Source: Anaerolineaceae bacterium UBA1363 (GTDB taxonomy: Bacteria; Chloroflexota; Anaerolineae; Anaerolineales; Anaerolineaceae). Taken from it: DNA of 64,000 nucleotides. The first letter of the stretch is position 1. Every line of letters starts with the position of its first letter. The translations under genes were made by a program, and so were the position numbers. The notes under the pieces were generated by a model. That model had not been told where the DNA came from. It did not search any database and worked only from the letters and a program-made list of their open reading frames with translations. The stretch lies in NCBI GenBank assembly GCA_002306055.1, contig DBRR01000019.1, positions 1-64,000 on the forward strand, in the 5' to 3' direction. Of this stretch, positions 8,855 to 18,321 are shown one piece after another.

Positions 8855-11802
8855 AACTCTACCTCCTGATCAACGACAAGACGTATGAAACTGAATGCCA
8901 CCCAACCGAAAGTCTGCTGGAAGTATTGAGACGTTTGGGACTTCTGAGTGTGAAATCCGGTGGATGTGTTCGTGGAGAGTGCGGCGCATGTACGGTCCTG
9001 ATGGACGGAGAGCCTGTAAACGCCTGCATGTTCCTGGCTGTACAGGCACAGGGTCACAGCTTGGAGACGCTTGAGCAATTTGGTCAGCATCCCGAGCAAG
9101 GCTGGAAGAAGACCGAAGGTTTCGATCCGATCCAGAAAGCCTTTATCGAAAGCGGCTCGATTCAATGCGGATATTGCACGCCGGCTATGATCCTTGCAGC
9201 CAAGGCTTTATTGCGTCAGAATCCAGATCCAAGCGAATCCGAGGTGAGAGAGGCATTGTCTGGAGTGCTATGCCGCTGTACAGCCTATGTGAAGCCAGTC
9301 CAGGCGGTTCTAAAAGCGGCTGCGGATATCAGGCAAAATAAAAAAACCTCCCCGGAGAGCGAACTGAATGCTCAGGCTTACGAACCCGAAATGGTCGCAG
9401 TGGACGCAATTCCGGAAACTGAAATTATTGGTAAATCTGAGGTAAAGGTGGATGCTGCCAAGCTCGCGCAGGGAAAACCCGCTTTCACTGCAGATCTGCA
9501 ATTGCCGGGTACACTGATCGCGAAAGTTCTAAGATCACCTTATGCCCATGCGAGAATCGTCAGCATTGATACCTCCAAGGCCAAAGCTTTGCCCGGTGTG
9601 GCTGCTGTGATGACCTGGGAAGATCTGCCGCGGGTGGTCTACTCCACTGCCGGGCAGTCTGACCCAATTCCAGGTCCGCTGGATATGTTCTCCCTGGACA
9701 ATAAAGTGCGCTTTGTCGGCGATAGGGTGGCTTTTGTGGCAGCGGAGACAGCAGAAATTGCTGAGAAGGCACTGGAATTGATCGATGTAATTTACGAGCC
9801 CCTCCCAGTGATTGTCGATCCAAGGGATTCTATGAAAGAGGGCGCAGTCCGCATTCATGACGAAGCGGAATATGTCAACTTTGCAGAGTCCAATCCGTTA
9901 ATCAACCTGGCAGCCAAGATTCGAATTGATATTGGTGATGTTGAGAAGGGCTTTGCAGAAGCTGATCGGATTTTTGAGCAGGAATATGTAGTGCCAAAAG
10001 TTCATCAGGCGCATATCGAACCGCATGTCGCATTGACCTATTGGGATGAAGATGACCGTTTGGTGATCCGGACGAGCACCCAGGTGCCGTTCCACGTCAG
10101 GCGTCAAATGGCGCCTGTGCTTGGCCTGCCGATAAAACGCATTCGTGTAATCAAACCTCGTATTGGCGGAGGATTCGGCAACAAGCAGGAAGTGCTTATT
10201 GAAGACGTGGCTGCCCACCTGACGATCGCGACAGGCAGACCTGTTCTTTACGAAATGACCAGGGAAGAAGAGTTTATCGGTTCCCGCTCAAGACACCCAA
10301 TGCGCATTCGTATGAAAACGGGTGTGAAACTGGATGGCACAATGACGGCCAACCAAATGACAGTCCTTTCGGACACGGGCGCTTATGGCTGCCATGCCCT
10401 GACGGTTACCGGCAATACCGGTCAGAAGTCCATGGGCTTGTATATTGGCGATGGAGAATACAGAAAGCATCCTAATATTCGGTTCTACGCGGACATCGTT
10501 TATACCAACACGCCCCCAGCGGGCGCTTACCGCGGATACGGCGTGCCGCAAGGATATTGGCCGCTCGACCGCCACCTGGAAAATATCGCCCGATCACTTG
10601 GCATGGATCCTATCGAATTCCGTTTGAAGAACGCCATTCGCCCAGGGGAGTTCCAGCCATTCAGCACTGCCTGGAATGAAGGTCGGGAACCTGTGCCAGA
10701 AGTCATCCACACAGTGGGACTCGAGCAAGCCGTTGCTGAAGGACGCAAAGCGATAGGCTGGGATGAAAAATTCGGGAATGAAGCCTGGCATGCGATCCCG
10801 GGAAAACCTCACCTAAGGCGGGGCATCGGTGTCGCGACGGTAATGCAGGGCTCCGCAATTCCAAACCTGGATATGGGCGGAGCCAGCATCAAGATCAATG
10901 ATGATGGCAGTTTCAACCTGCTGGTTGGCGCGACGGACCTTGGAACAGGAAGTGACACCATCCTGGGTCAGATCGCGGCGGAAACGCTGGGAGTTAAGCT
11001 GGAAGACATTATCGTTACATCCTCCGATACAGATACCACCCCATTTGATAAAGGGGCATATGCCTCCTCGACGACCTACATCTCCGGAACTGCAGTTCTG
11101 AAAGCTGCCAAAGAAGTGGCGCAGAAGATCAGACAGCGTGCAGCTCAGATTTTTGAGGCGAAAGGTGAGAAAGTTGAACCTTCTGATGTGGTTCTGAGAG
11201 ACCGCCAAGCTATTGCCCCCTCGGGTTCTCAGATCAGCATGGCTCAAATCGCCCTGGATTCGCTGCACTGGCAAAACCAGGAACAGATTATGGCGTCTGC
11301 GTCCCATGTCTCGCCAAATTCTCCACCACCCTTTGCTGCCCAGTTTGCGACTGTTCTGGTGGATATCGAAACCGGGCAGGTCAAGGTTGAAGAGCTGATC
11401 ATGGCGGTAGATTCGGGGGTGATCATCAACCCCGTTACAGCCTCTGGTCAGATCGAAGGTGGGCTTGCGCAGGCTCTGGGTTATGGTGTCTGCGAAGAAA
11501 TGCGCTACGACGCCAATGGGCAGCCACGTGAACGCGACCTGGTGAATTATCACATCTTCCGGGCAGATGAGATGCCGGAAATTCGCTCAATCTTTGTGCA
11601 GACTTATGAAGAGACTGGACCATATGGGGCAAAAGCGGTTGCTGAAATTCCTCTGGACGGAGCTGCACCTGCGATTGGCAATGCGGTTCTGGATGCCTGT
11701 GGTGCAAATGTTCTTGATAATCCACTTACTCCAGAACGAATCTGGCAAGCAATGAAGCATAATTTGGAAAGCAAACCTAATGGACAAGACCAGCGTTTTT
11801 AA
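8851..11802 (+). CDS. xdhD: Molybdenum hydroxylase 1, fused [2Fe-2S] and molybdopterin subunit (XdhD-like)
   Basis: 983-residue fusion. The N-terminal 150 residues hold two [2Fe-2S] domains: Cys39, 44, 47 and 59, then CGYC and CRCTAY. From about residue 200 on it is a xanthine-dehydrogenase-type Mo subunit, with RIGGGFGNKQ and the GPYGAKAVAE motif carrying the catalytic Glu. Size and layout match E. coli XdhD (a purine hydroxylase candidate) rather than three-subunit XDH. The start is fixed by AGGAGGA and the ATGA overlap with the FAD subunit gene. Substrate is likely a purine or other N-heterocycle; CO dehydrogenase is unlikely because the CO-enzyme active-site loop is not seen. Confidence 0.87.
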   Translation: MKLYLLINDKTYETECHPTESLLEVLRRLGLLSVKSGGCVRGECGACTVLMDGEPVNACMFLAVQAQGHSLETLEQFGQHPEQGWKKTEGFDPIQKAFIESGSIQCGYCTPAMILAAKALLRQNPDPSESEVREALSGVLCRCTAYVKPVQAVLKAAADIRQNKKTSPESELNAQAYEPEMVAVDAIPETEIIGKSEVKVDAAKLAQGKPAFTADLQLPGTLIAKVLRSPYAHARIVSIDTSKAKALPGVAAVMTWEDLPRVVYSTAGQSDPIPGPLDMFSLDNKVRFVGDRVAFVAAETAEIAEKALELIDVIYEPLPVIVDPRDSMKEGAVRIHDEAEYVNFAESNPLINLAAKIRIDIGDVEKGFAEADRIFEQEYVVPKVHQAHIEPHVALTYWDEDDRLVIRTSTQVPFHVRRQMAPVLGLPIKRIRVIKPRIGGGFGNKQEVLIEDVAAHLTIATGRPVLYEMTREEEFIGSRSRHPMRIRMKTGVKLDGTMTANQMTVLSDTGAYGCHALTVTGNTGQKSMGLYIGDGEYRKHPNIRFYADIVYTNTPPAGAYRGYGVPQGYWPLDRHLENIARSLGMDPIEFRLKNAIRPGEFQPFSTAWNEGREPVPEVIHTVGLEQAVAEGRKAIGWDEKFGNEAWHAIPGKPHLRRGIGVATVMQGSAIPNLDMGGASIKINDDGSFNLLVGATDLGTGSDTILGQIAAETLGVKLEDIIVTSSDTDTTPFDKGAYASSTTYISGTAVLKAAKEVAQKIRQRAAQIFEAKGEKVEPSDVVLRDRQAIAPSGSQISMAQIALDSLHWQNQEQIMASASHVSPNSPPPFAAQFATVLVDIETGQVKVEELIMAVDSGVIINPVTASGQIEGGLAQALGYGVCEEMRYDANGQPRERDLVNYHIFRADEMPEIRSIFVQTYEETGPYGAKAVAEIPLDGAAPAIGNAVLDACGANVLDNPLTPERIWQAMKHNLESKPNGQDQRF

Positions 11803-13153
11803 GCGGAAATCCGATACGATCTATGTTACCGGGCATATCAACCCTGATACCGACTCAATTGCGGCTGCGACTGGTTATGCCTGGCTTTTGAGTGAACGGG
11901 ATGGTGCCAACGCGATCGCGAGCAGAGCTGGCTCCATCAATCCGCAGACAGCCTATGTTCTGAAATGGCTTGAAATTGATCCGCCTTTGCTGGTAACGGA
12001 TGCATCACCTCGTTTCGAGTCGGTGATGCGCCGGCTGGATGCTGTCGCGCCAGACCGATCTCTGAATGAGGCCTGGACGATTTTGTCGCGCACAGGTGGG
12101 ATTGCCCCGGTTGTTAATCTGGATGGGACACCTTTTGGGATGGTGACCGGTAAAAGCATGTTTGACTTCTTGCGGAAAATAATCGGTCCACATCCGAAGT
12201 TACGAGAAATGACGATCGCTGAATTGCTGGACATCCCGTGTCGGGAAGCCGCCAATACAGACATCCCCAGATTTCAGCCACAAACGCGCATCAAAGATGT
12301 GGTCAATCGCTTGCTGAGGCAAGAAGCTAACGAATATTGGGTTGTGGATGAGAACAAGCGCTACCTGGGCGTAGTTCGGCAGCAAGATCTGCTTAATCCC
12401 CCCAGGATCAAGGTGGTGTTGGTGGATCACAATGAGCCGCAACAGTCCATCGCCAATCTTGAAGAAAGCGAATTGCTCGAGATTCTGGATCACCACCGCC
12501 TCGGGAATCAGTCAACCCATAATCCAATCAAATTTACGGTAGATATCGTCGGCAGTACATCCACCTTAGTGACGGAACAAATTATGGAAGCCGGATTAAG
12601 TGCGCCCCCGAGAATTGCCGGTTTGCTATTAGCAGGACTACTCTCGGATACATTGATTTTCAGTTCTCCGACCACTACCCCTCGCGATAAATTGACTGCT
12701 GAGGTGCTGGCGAGATGGGCTTTCGTGCCTGGGTCACCGTTGGAGGACGAAACCATTCAAAGCTACGGACAAAAGATCATCAAAGCTGGGTCAGGGCTGC
12801 TAACGCAAGAGCCGGAAGTTGTCGTTAAAGCAGACATGAAAAAGTATGAAGCAGCCGGGATCCAGTTTGCGATAGCCCAGGCTGAGACGACAGATGTGTA
12901 TGATATTGGGGATTATATGGGCAGGCTTAAAGAAGCGCTGGATGACCTAAAGACACAGAATGGACTGGATTTTGCAGGGCTGATGATTACAGATGTCGTC
13001 AAAGGCTCCAGCCGGGTGATCTTTGTTGATCCGCCGGCCGCTCTGGATGAACTACCGTATACACCCCTTGGAGATGGAAGCTTGTTAGCTGAGGGAGTGG
13101 TTTCCCGCAAGAAGCAATTACTGCCAATTATCCTCTCTTTGTTAGAGGTTTAA
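11780..13153 (+). CDS. ppaC: Mn-dependent inorganic pyrophosphatase with CBS domains (family II)
   Basis: Hydrolyses pyrophosphate in the cytosol. The 457-residue protein has the DHH-family core: His19, Asp23 and Asp25 in GHINPDTDS, then VDHNE, DHHRLG and the C-terminal SRKKQ substrate motif. Two CBS repeats (about residues 65-130 and 170-210) are inserted in the DHH domain; no DRTGG domain is seen. CBS-PPases are known to be inhibited by AMP/ADP and activated by ATP-type ligands. It overlaps the hydroxylase gene by 23 nt. Its place between CofC and MocA, both pyrophosphate producers, suggests a pulling role for cofactor synthesis. Confidence 0.92.
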   Translation: MDKTSVFKRKSDTIYVTGHINPDTDSIAAATGYAWLLSERDGANAIASRAGSINPQTAYVLKWLEIDPPLLVTDASPRFESVMRRLDAVAPDRSLNEAWTILSRTGGIAPVVNLDGTPFGMVTGKSMFDFLRKIIGPHPKLREMTIAELLDIPCREAANTDIPRFQPQTRIKDVVNRLLRQEANEYWVVDENKRYLGVVRQQDLLNPPRIKVVLVDHNEPQQSIANLEESELLEILDHHRLGNQSTHNPIKFTVDIVGSTSTLVTEQIMEAGLSAPPRIAGLLLAGLLSDTLIFSSPTTTPRDKLTAEVLARWAFVPGSPLEDETIQSYGQKIIKAGSGLLTQEPEVVVKADMKKYEAAGIQFAIAQAETTDVYDIGDYMGRLKEALDDLKTQNGLDFAGLMITDVVKGSSRVIFVDPPAALDELPYTPLGDGSLLAEGVVSRKKQLLPIILSLLEV

Positions 13154-13155
13154 CA

Positions 13156-13920
13156 ATGGATTACCTGGAAAGATTGACAGAAGCTAAAAGAGACGGCAAG
13201 GCTGTTGCGCTGTGCATCGTCATTGAAACCGAAGGCGCAGTTCCACGGCACGCCGGCAGTAAGATGTTGGTCTATGCCGACGGGCGTACCGAGGGCAGTG
13301 TGGGAGGGGGGGAATTGGAATCCAGGACCGTGAAAGCCGCGCTCGAATCCTTAAAGGATGGACGATCGAAACTGGTGGAATACAGTCTCTCAGCCGAAGA
13401 TCCTGCTTCGGCAGGTGTGTGCGGTGGTGAGGTGAGGGTGTATATCGAGCCGCAGGTCACTCAACCAATCTTGCTTATTTTAGGAGCAGGGCATGTAGGG
13501 CAGGCGGTGGCGAGGTTTGCACAATTATTGGATTTCCGGGTGATTGTATCGGATGATCGCAAAGAATTATGTAATGCAGATGTTCTGCCAGGAAATCTTG
13601 AGTTCTTACCTATGCCAATGGCTGAGATACCTGCTCACCTTGTCATTGATGAGCGAGTTTATGTGGTAGGGGTAACACGCGGCAGCTCTGTGGACGTTGA
13701 GGGATTGGGAGCGATCCTGGAAGGGTCGCCAGCCTACGTGGGATTAATTGGCTCAAAAAATCGTTGGGCTGCCACGAGGCAGGGATTGATTGAGCGTGGT
13801 GTCAGCCTCGATAAAATTGCACAGATCAAGTCACCCATTGGATTGAATATCGGAGCAGAGACGCCAAATGAGATCGCAATTAGTATATTGGCAGAGGTCA
13901 TTGAGCGGCTGAAAAGTTGA
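13156..13920 (+). CDS. xdhC: XdhC/CoxI family molybdenum cofactor insertion protein
   Basis: Chaperone-like protein of 254 residues that binds Mo cofactor and helps its sulfuration and insertion into xanthine-dehydrogenase-type enzymes. The N-terminal domain shows VIETEGAVPRHAGSKMLV and GSVGGGELES; the C-terminal Rossmann domain begins LLILGAGHVGQAVARFA (about residues 109-125) and ends with the family pattern VGLIGSKNRWA. It starts 2 nt after the pyrophosphatase stop and sits between the two hydroxylases, so it may serve both. Confidence 0.9.
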   Translation: MDYLERLTEAKRDGKAVALCIVIETEGAVPRHAGSKMLVYADGRTEGSVGGGELESRTVKAALESLKDGRSKLVEYSLSAEDPASAGVCGGEVRVYIEPQVTQPILLILGAGHVGQAVARFAQLLDFRVIVSDDRKELCNADVLPGNLEFLPMPMAEIPAHLVIDERVYVVGVTRGSSVDVEGLGAILEGSPAYVGLIGSKNRWAATRQGLIERGVSLDKIAQIKSPIGLNIGAETPNEIAISILAEVIERLKS

Positions 13921-13940
13921 AATCAAATTTTGGAGCAAAT

Positions 13941-15347
13941 ATGTGGAAAAACTATGTAATACCTGAAAGTATCGAGGCCCTGACGGCAGCCTTGGAAGCA
14001 GCTGAAGGACAGACCAAGATTATTGCTGGCGGTACCGACCTGATGGTTGAGATCAGGAACGGAAAATGGCCTGAGTTGAACACTGTGATCGACATTTCGC
14101 GCTTGCCTGGTTTGGACCAAATCTGGAAAGATGACCAGGATATCATCCATATCGAAGCGATGGTAACTCATGGTGATGTCCTGCAATCCCCAATACTAAG
14201 GGAATTTGCCAATCCACTGGTCCAAGCTTGTCACCGTGTAGCAACACCTCAACTGCGCAACCGCGCGACTGTGGTCGGTAATCTTGTAACCGCGTCTCCT
14301 GCTAACGATACGATCACTCCTCTGATGGCGATGGATGCAAAGCTTGTCCTGGTTTCGAGCCAGGGGGAGCGGACGGTTGCACTGCGGGATTTCTACCAGG
14401 GAGTCCGCAAAACCGTTTTGGCACCCAATGAATTTGTCATGGAAGTGACCTTTCACGCGCTCAAACCCAGCCAGCATGGTAGTTTCATGAAGCAAGCACT
14501 CCGCCGCACCCAGGCAATTTCAGTCTTAAACTGCTGTGTGCTGCTGGAGATGGAGGATGATTTCATCCAAAAAGCGGTTATTACCATGGGCTCAGTTGCT
14601 CCGACAATTATCCATGCAGTAGAAGCAGAAGGCTTTCTGAAGAGTAAGAAACTTGAAGACCAGGTGATAAAGGAAGCTGGTCGGCTTGCTGCACAAGCGA
14701 CCAGACCCATCAGTGACATTCGGGCAACGGACGAATATCGTTTTTACATGATGCAATCACTGGTTGAAAACGGATTGATGGAGCTAAAGAATGGTACCCA
14801 AGCTGCGAAAGTGCCTTCCAAGCCAGTTGCTTTAGACACAAAAGAGGGATTCCACAGTCCTGCAGTGAGTGAGTGGGATGGGGAAACAATCCAAACGACC
14901 ATCAATGGTCAGATGTACGTGATCAACGGCGCGACTGACATGACATTGTTAAATATGGTACGAGAGCGCATAGGTTTCACTGGAACCAAGGTGGGTTGTG
15001 AAGAAGGGGAATGCGGTGCGTGCACGTTATTCCTTGATGGCAAAGCCGTAGTGAGTTGCCTGGTACCTGCGCCGCGGGCGCACCTGGCAAATATCACCAC
15101 CATCGAAGGGATCGCAGAAGGTGAAACGCTCCATCCAGTGCAGCAAGCCTTTGTGGATCATGGAGCGGTGCAATGTGGGTATTGCACCCCGGGTTTTGTG
15201 ATGGCTGCGGTGAAATTACTTCAGGAAAAACCCAATCCAGACCGCGATATGGTAAAAGAAAGTATTTCAGGTAATCTCTGCCGTTGCACGGGCTATTACA
15301 AGATCATTGAAGCCATTGAATCAGTTTGCGAGAAGGTGAGGAGCTAA
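13941..15347 (+). CDS. Molybdenum hydroxylase 2, fused FAD and [2Fe-2S] subunit
   Basis: 468-residue fusion. Residues 1-280 are a FAD-binding medium subunit with AGGTDLMVEIRNG and RNRATVVGNLVTASPANDT. Residues about 310-465 are a [2Fe-2S] small subunit with GCEEGECGACTLFLDGK, CGYCTPGF and CRCTGY, giving eight cluster cysteines. The order is the mirror of hydroxylase 1, where the Fe-S part is fused to the Mo subunit. The frame opens at a TTG at 13917 overlapping the xdhC stop, but the ATG at 13941 follows TTGGAG and matches the family start. The partner Mo subunit starts 1 nt after the stop. Confidence 0.88.
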   Translation: MWKNYVIPESIEALTAALEAAEGQTKIIAGGTDLMVEIRNGKWPELNTVIDISRLPGLDQIWKDDQDIIHIEAMVTHGDVLQSPILREFANPLVQACHRVATPQLRNRATVVGNLVTASPANDTITPLMAMDAKLVLVSSQGERTVALRDFYQGVRKTVLAPNEFVMEVTFHALKPSQHGSFMKQALRRTQAISVLNCCVLLEMEDDFIQKAVITMGSVAPTIIHAVEAEGFLKSKKLEDQVIKEAGRLAAQATRPISDIRATDEYRFYMMQSLVENGLMELKNGTQAAKVPSKPVALDTKEGFHSPAVSEWDGETIQTTINGQMYVINGATDMTLLNMVRERIGFTGTKVGCEEGECGACTLFLDGKAVVSCLVPAPRAHLANITTIEGIAEGETLHPVQQAFVDHGAVQCGYCTPGFVMAAVKLLQEKPNPDRDMVKESISGNLCRCTGYYKIIEAIESVCEKVRS

Positions 15348-15348
15348 G

Positions 15349-17592
15349 ATGAACACAATTGGGAAATCTATCCCTCGTATTGATGCGGTTGCGAAAGTGA
15401 CTGGTAAAGCCAAGTATCCAGGTGATTTTCAATTCTCCGATCAGCTTGTTATGAAAGTTCTGTTTGCACACCGGGCACATGCACAAGTTGTGGCTATTGA
15501 CACGACCCAAGCTGAGGTTGTTGACGGTGTAGTGATGGTTTTGACAGCAAAAGATGTACCTGTGAATGAGTATGGTCTTGGCATTAAAGATCAACCGGTA
15601 TTATGTGGACCAGGTTCCAGCATCCCAGGCGCCGATATCGTCCGCTTTGAAGGCGACCAGGTGGCGCTGGTGATTGCTGAAAGTGAAGCAATCGCGGTTG
15701 AGGCACTGAAACGGATCGTGGTGACTTACGAAGATCTTCCAGTCGTGAAAACACTTGGCGAAGCATTGAAGGATGACGCACCGATCCTGCACGCTCGCTT
15801 GAACAGCAACATTTTCCATCACAATGTTGTTCGCCGTGGGTCGACAGATGAAGCCTTCAAACAATGCGCTGTCATCGTGGAAGGCGAATATCAGACTCCG
15901 GTACAGGAACATGCCTATTTGCAGCCAGAATCAGGCGTTGGTTTTGTAGATGAAGAGGGCAGGATCACGGTCGTGACTGCAGGGCAGTGGACACACACAG
16001 ATCAGGAGCAAATTGCCCATGCGCTTGGATTGCCTGAGGATAAGATCCGGGTTATTTACCCTGCCATAGGAGGAGCCTTTGGCGGCAGGGAAGATATGTC
16101 AGTCCAGATCATTCTCGGACTGGCGGTGATGCGGCTGAAAGAGCGCGGAATTGACCGACCAGTGAGGATCGTATGGTCGCGCGAGGAGTCGATCATCGGC
16201 CATTGTAAGCGGCATGCCTACACGATGAAGGCAAAATGGGGGGCAGACGCAGAAGGGAAGATCCTTGCGGCTGAATGCCAGATTTGGGCGAATGGCGGTG
16301 CCTACTGCTACACCTCTCCCAAGGTCCTTGGGAACGCAACGCTGCTCGCCACCGGTCCTTATGAGGTACCAAACGTCAGTACGGATGCTTATGCTGTTTA
16401 CACCAATGACATTCCAGGTGGAGCTTTTCGGGGGTTTGGTGGACCACAAGCAGCGTTTATGGCAGAAATGCAAGTGGGTAAATTGGCGGAAGCCCTGGGG
16501 ATGGATCCGGTTGAATTTCGTATGCGGAATCTCTTCAAGGAGGGTTCCACGATCTCCATGGGATCCCAACTTCCGGCGGGGGTTACCATCCGCCAGGTAG
16601 TCCAAAAATGTGCTGAAGAGGCAGGCTGGACCCACGGTCCGGATGGCTGGAAAAAGCCTGAGCTTGCTCCCGCAGAAAACCCAAACATCAGGCGAGGACT
16701 TGGAATTGCGTGCGGATACAAGAACATCGGCTTTTCTTATGGAGCCCCCGAGAATTGCGGTGCTACCATCATCCTCGAAGGAAACGAGACAATCGAAAAA
16801 GCGCAGCTGTTCCACGCTGGTGCGGATGTTGGGCAGGGATCCCATACCACCTTTGCCCAAATCGCAGCTGAAGCCCTGGATTTGCCACTCGAGAAACTTG
16901 AATTGCACTATTCAGACACTTCTAACACGCTCAACTCGGGCAGTGCGTCAGCTTCACGTATGACCCATATGGCTGGAAATTCCATCATCGGTGCTGCCAA
17001 AGTGGCGCTGGAACGATGGCAGGAAGGTAACCGCCCTGCGATTGGCTCTTTTGTCTACCGTCCACCAGCCACCACTGCGATGGATAAAAGCGATGGTCAC
17101 TGTACTCCTAACTTCACATATGGTTACGTTGCACAGGCGATTTTTGCCGATGTCAACATCCTGACTGGTGAGGTCGGCCTGCGGGATGTGATCAGCGTGG
17201 ATGATGTTGGCAAAGCGATCAACCCCACACAGGTTGAAGGTCAAATTGAAGGTGCGGTGGTCCAGGCGACCGGTTACGCGATCCTGGAAAACTGGAAGAA
17301 AAGAGACACGAAGGCTCTGACGAAAGAATTCTCGACCTATCTGATTCCCACGGTTTTGGATATCCCCGACCGCACCCGTTCCGTGATCCTGGAATACCCC
17401 GATCCAATCGGTCCTTATGGCGCCAGGGGTATGGGGGAGATGCCATATCTACCTTTTGCTCCGGCAGTGATCGATGCGGTTTATCAGGCGACGGGAATTC
17501 GCTTTCATCGCTTCCCTCTGACTGCTGAAAGGGTTCTGCGTGGATTGGGGAAGCTACAGCCAGAGGTCAGCGGTTTTTGGGATTATGAGTAA
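15349..17592 (+). CDS. Molybdenum hydroxylase 2, molybdopterin-binding subunit
   Basis: 747-residue catalytic subunit of a second xanthine-dehydrogenase-family enzyme. Visible motifs are GGAFGGRED (near residue 243), GAFRGFGGPQ (about 360), and GPYGARGMGEMP near the C-terminus with the catalytic Glu. It begins right after the FAD/Fe-S subunit with a GAGGAG site and overlaps mocA by 8 nt. Candidate substrates are purines, nicotinate-like or aldehyde compounds; the sequence alone does not decide. Confidence 0.87.
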   Translation: MNTIGKSIPRIDAVAKVTGKAKYPGDFQFSDQLVMKVLFAHRAHAQVVAIDTTQAEVVDGVVMVLTAKDVPVNEYGLGIKDQPVLCGPGSSIPGADIVRFEGDQVALVIAESEAIAVEALKRIVVTYEDLPVVKTLGEALKDDAPILHARLNSNIFHHNVVRRGSTDEAFKQCAVIVEGEYQTPVQEHAYLQPESGVGFVDEEGRITVVTAGQWTHTDQEQIAHALGLPEDKIRVIYPAIGGAFGGREDMSVQIILGLAVMRLKERGIDRPVRIVWSREESIIGHCKRHAYTMKAKWGADAEGKILAAECQIWANGGAYCYTSPKVLGNATLLATGPYEVPNVSTDAYAVYTNDIPGGAFRGFGGPQAAFMAEMQVGKLAEALGMDPVEFRMRNLFKEGSTISMGSQLPAGVTIRQVVQKCAEEAGWTHGPDGWKKPELAPAENPNIRRGLGIACGYKNIGFSYGAPENCGATIILEGNETIEKAQLFHAGADVGQGSHTTFAQIAAEALDLPLEKLELHYSDTSNTLNSGSASASRMTHMAGNSIIGAAKVALERWQEGNRPAIGSFVYRPPATTAMDKSDGHCTPNFTYGYVAQAIFADVNILTGEVGLRDVISVDDVGKAINPTQVEGQIEGAVVQATGYAILENWKKRDTKALTKEFSTYLIPTVLDIPDRTRSVILEYPDPIGPYGARGMGEMPYLPFAPAVIDAVYQATGIRFHRFPLTAERVLRGLGKLQPEVSGFWDYE

Positions 17593-18175
17593 TCAGGTTG
17601 CGGGAATTGTTCTCGCAGCTGGCGGTTCAAGTCGATTTGGATCGCCAAAACAATTACTTCCCTGGCGGGGAAAAACCGTCCTAAACAGTGTTGTATCTAC
17701 TGCGTTCGATACTGGACTCGCGCCTGTGATTGTGGTCCTTGGAGCAAATGCGGATCAAATCGAACCTTCACTGCCAAAAGAGTGCGTTGTCGTAAGAAAC
17801 GATGCATGGTCTGAAGGGCAGAGTTCGTCGATCCGGATCGGACTGGCACAATTATCGGAAGAAATTGATGGGGTGTTGATATTGCTGGGGGATCAGCCTC
17901 AGGTCAATCCACACTTTTGTAGCAGTATTGTGCAAAAGGGTCTGGAATGCGGAAAAATCACGATTCCCTACGTTAATGACCGCCGCGCCAACCCGGTATT
18001 TTTCCCAAAACACACATTAAAGAGGCTTGGACAAGTGACAGGCGACCAGGGCGGACGCGCGATTTTCTCTGAGTTTCAGGTAGAATACCTCCCCTGGCTG
18101 GATGATTGCATGGCGCTGGATATTGATACTCCAGAAGATTACGAAAAACTGAAAGCTTGTTACAGCTTGCAATAG
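17585..18175 (+). CDS. mocA: Molybdenum cofactor cytidylyltransferase
   Basis: Transfers CMP from CTP to molybdopterin, releasing pyrophosphate and giving the cytosine-dinucleotide cofactor used by xanthine-dehydrogenase-family enzymes. The 196-residue GT-A protein begins AGIVLAAGGSSRFGSPKQLL, with the Asp of LLGDQPQV near residue 102 and a C-terminal ALDIDTPEDY. The ATG at 17585 overlaps the Mo subunit stop by 8 nt. It closes the long gene train and fits both hydroxylases. E. coli YgfJ, the close relative in the ygf cluster, is the alternative name. Confidence 0.9.
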   Translation: MSNQVAGIVLAAGGSSRFGSPKQLLPWRGKTVLNSVVSTAFDTGLAPVIVVLGANADQIEPSLPKECVVVRNDAWSEGQSSSIRIGLAQLSEEIDGVLILLGDQPQVNPHFCSSIVQKGLECGKITIPYVNDRRANPVFFPKHTLKRLGQVTGDQGGRAIFSEFQVEYLPWLDDCMALDIDTPEDYEKLKACYSLQ

Positions 18176-18192
18176 GCTTATTTGAAGTTGAG

Positions 18193-18198
18193 TATAAT
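18193..18198 (+). promoter_or_regulatory. Probable -10 box for the apbC transcript
   Basis: A perfect TATAAT lies in the 146-nt gap after mocA. No good -35 is seen at 16-18 nt. Transcription from here would leave a leader of about 115 nt before apbC, including a short AACCC/GGGTT hairpin (18252-18267). It would separate the apbC block from the hydroxylase train. Confidence 0.4.
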
Positions 18199-18321
18199 CT
18201 ACAAGTTATTCTCGAGTCCAACCATCTGTCCGATCAAGGATAATAGCACGCAACCCAAGCGAGGGTTTTGAAATTAGGTGTTGAACGAAAAAGACACTAA
18301 TAAACTTATCAGGAGATTATT

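Noticed and set aside
10813..11553. 246-residue open frame antisense to the xdhD-like gene
   Set aside because: No ribosome site or domain, and it mirrors the codon pattern of the real gene on the other strand.
16099..16908. 269-residue open frame antisense to the Mo subunit of hydroxylase 2
   Set aside because: Same reasoning: a shadow of a well-supported gene with no coherent protein features.
8851..17592. Selenocysteine codons in the two hydroxylases
   Set aside because: Both catalytic chains read through without in-frame TGA. Any selenium would have to be the labile cofactor kind, and yqeB, yqeC and selD are not in the window.
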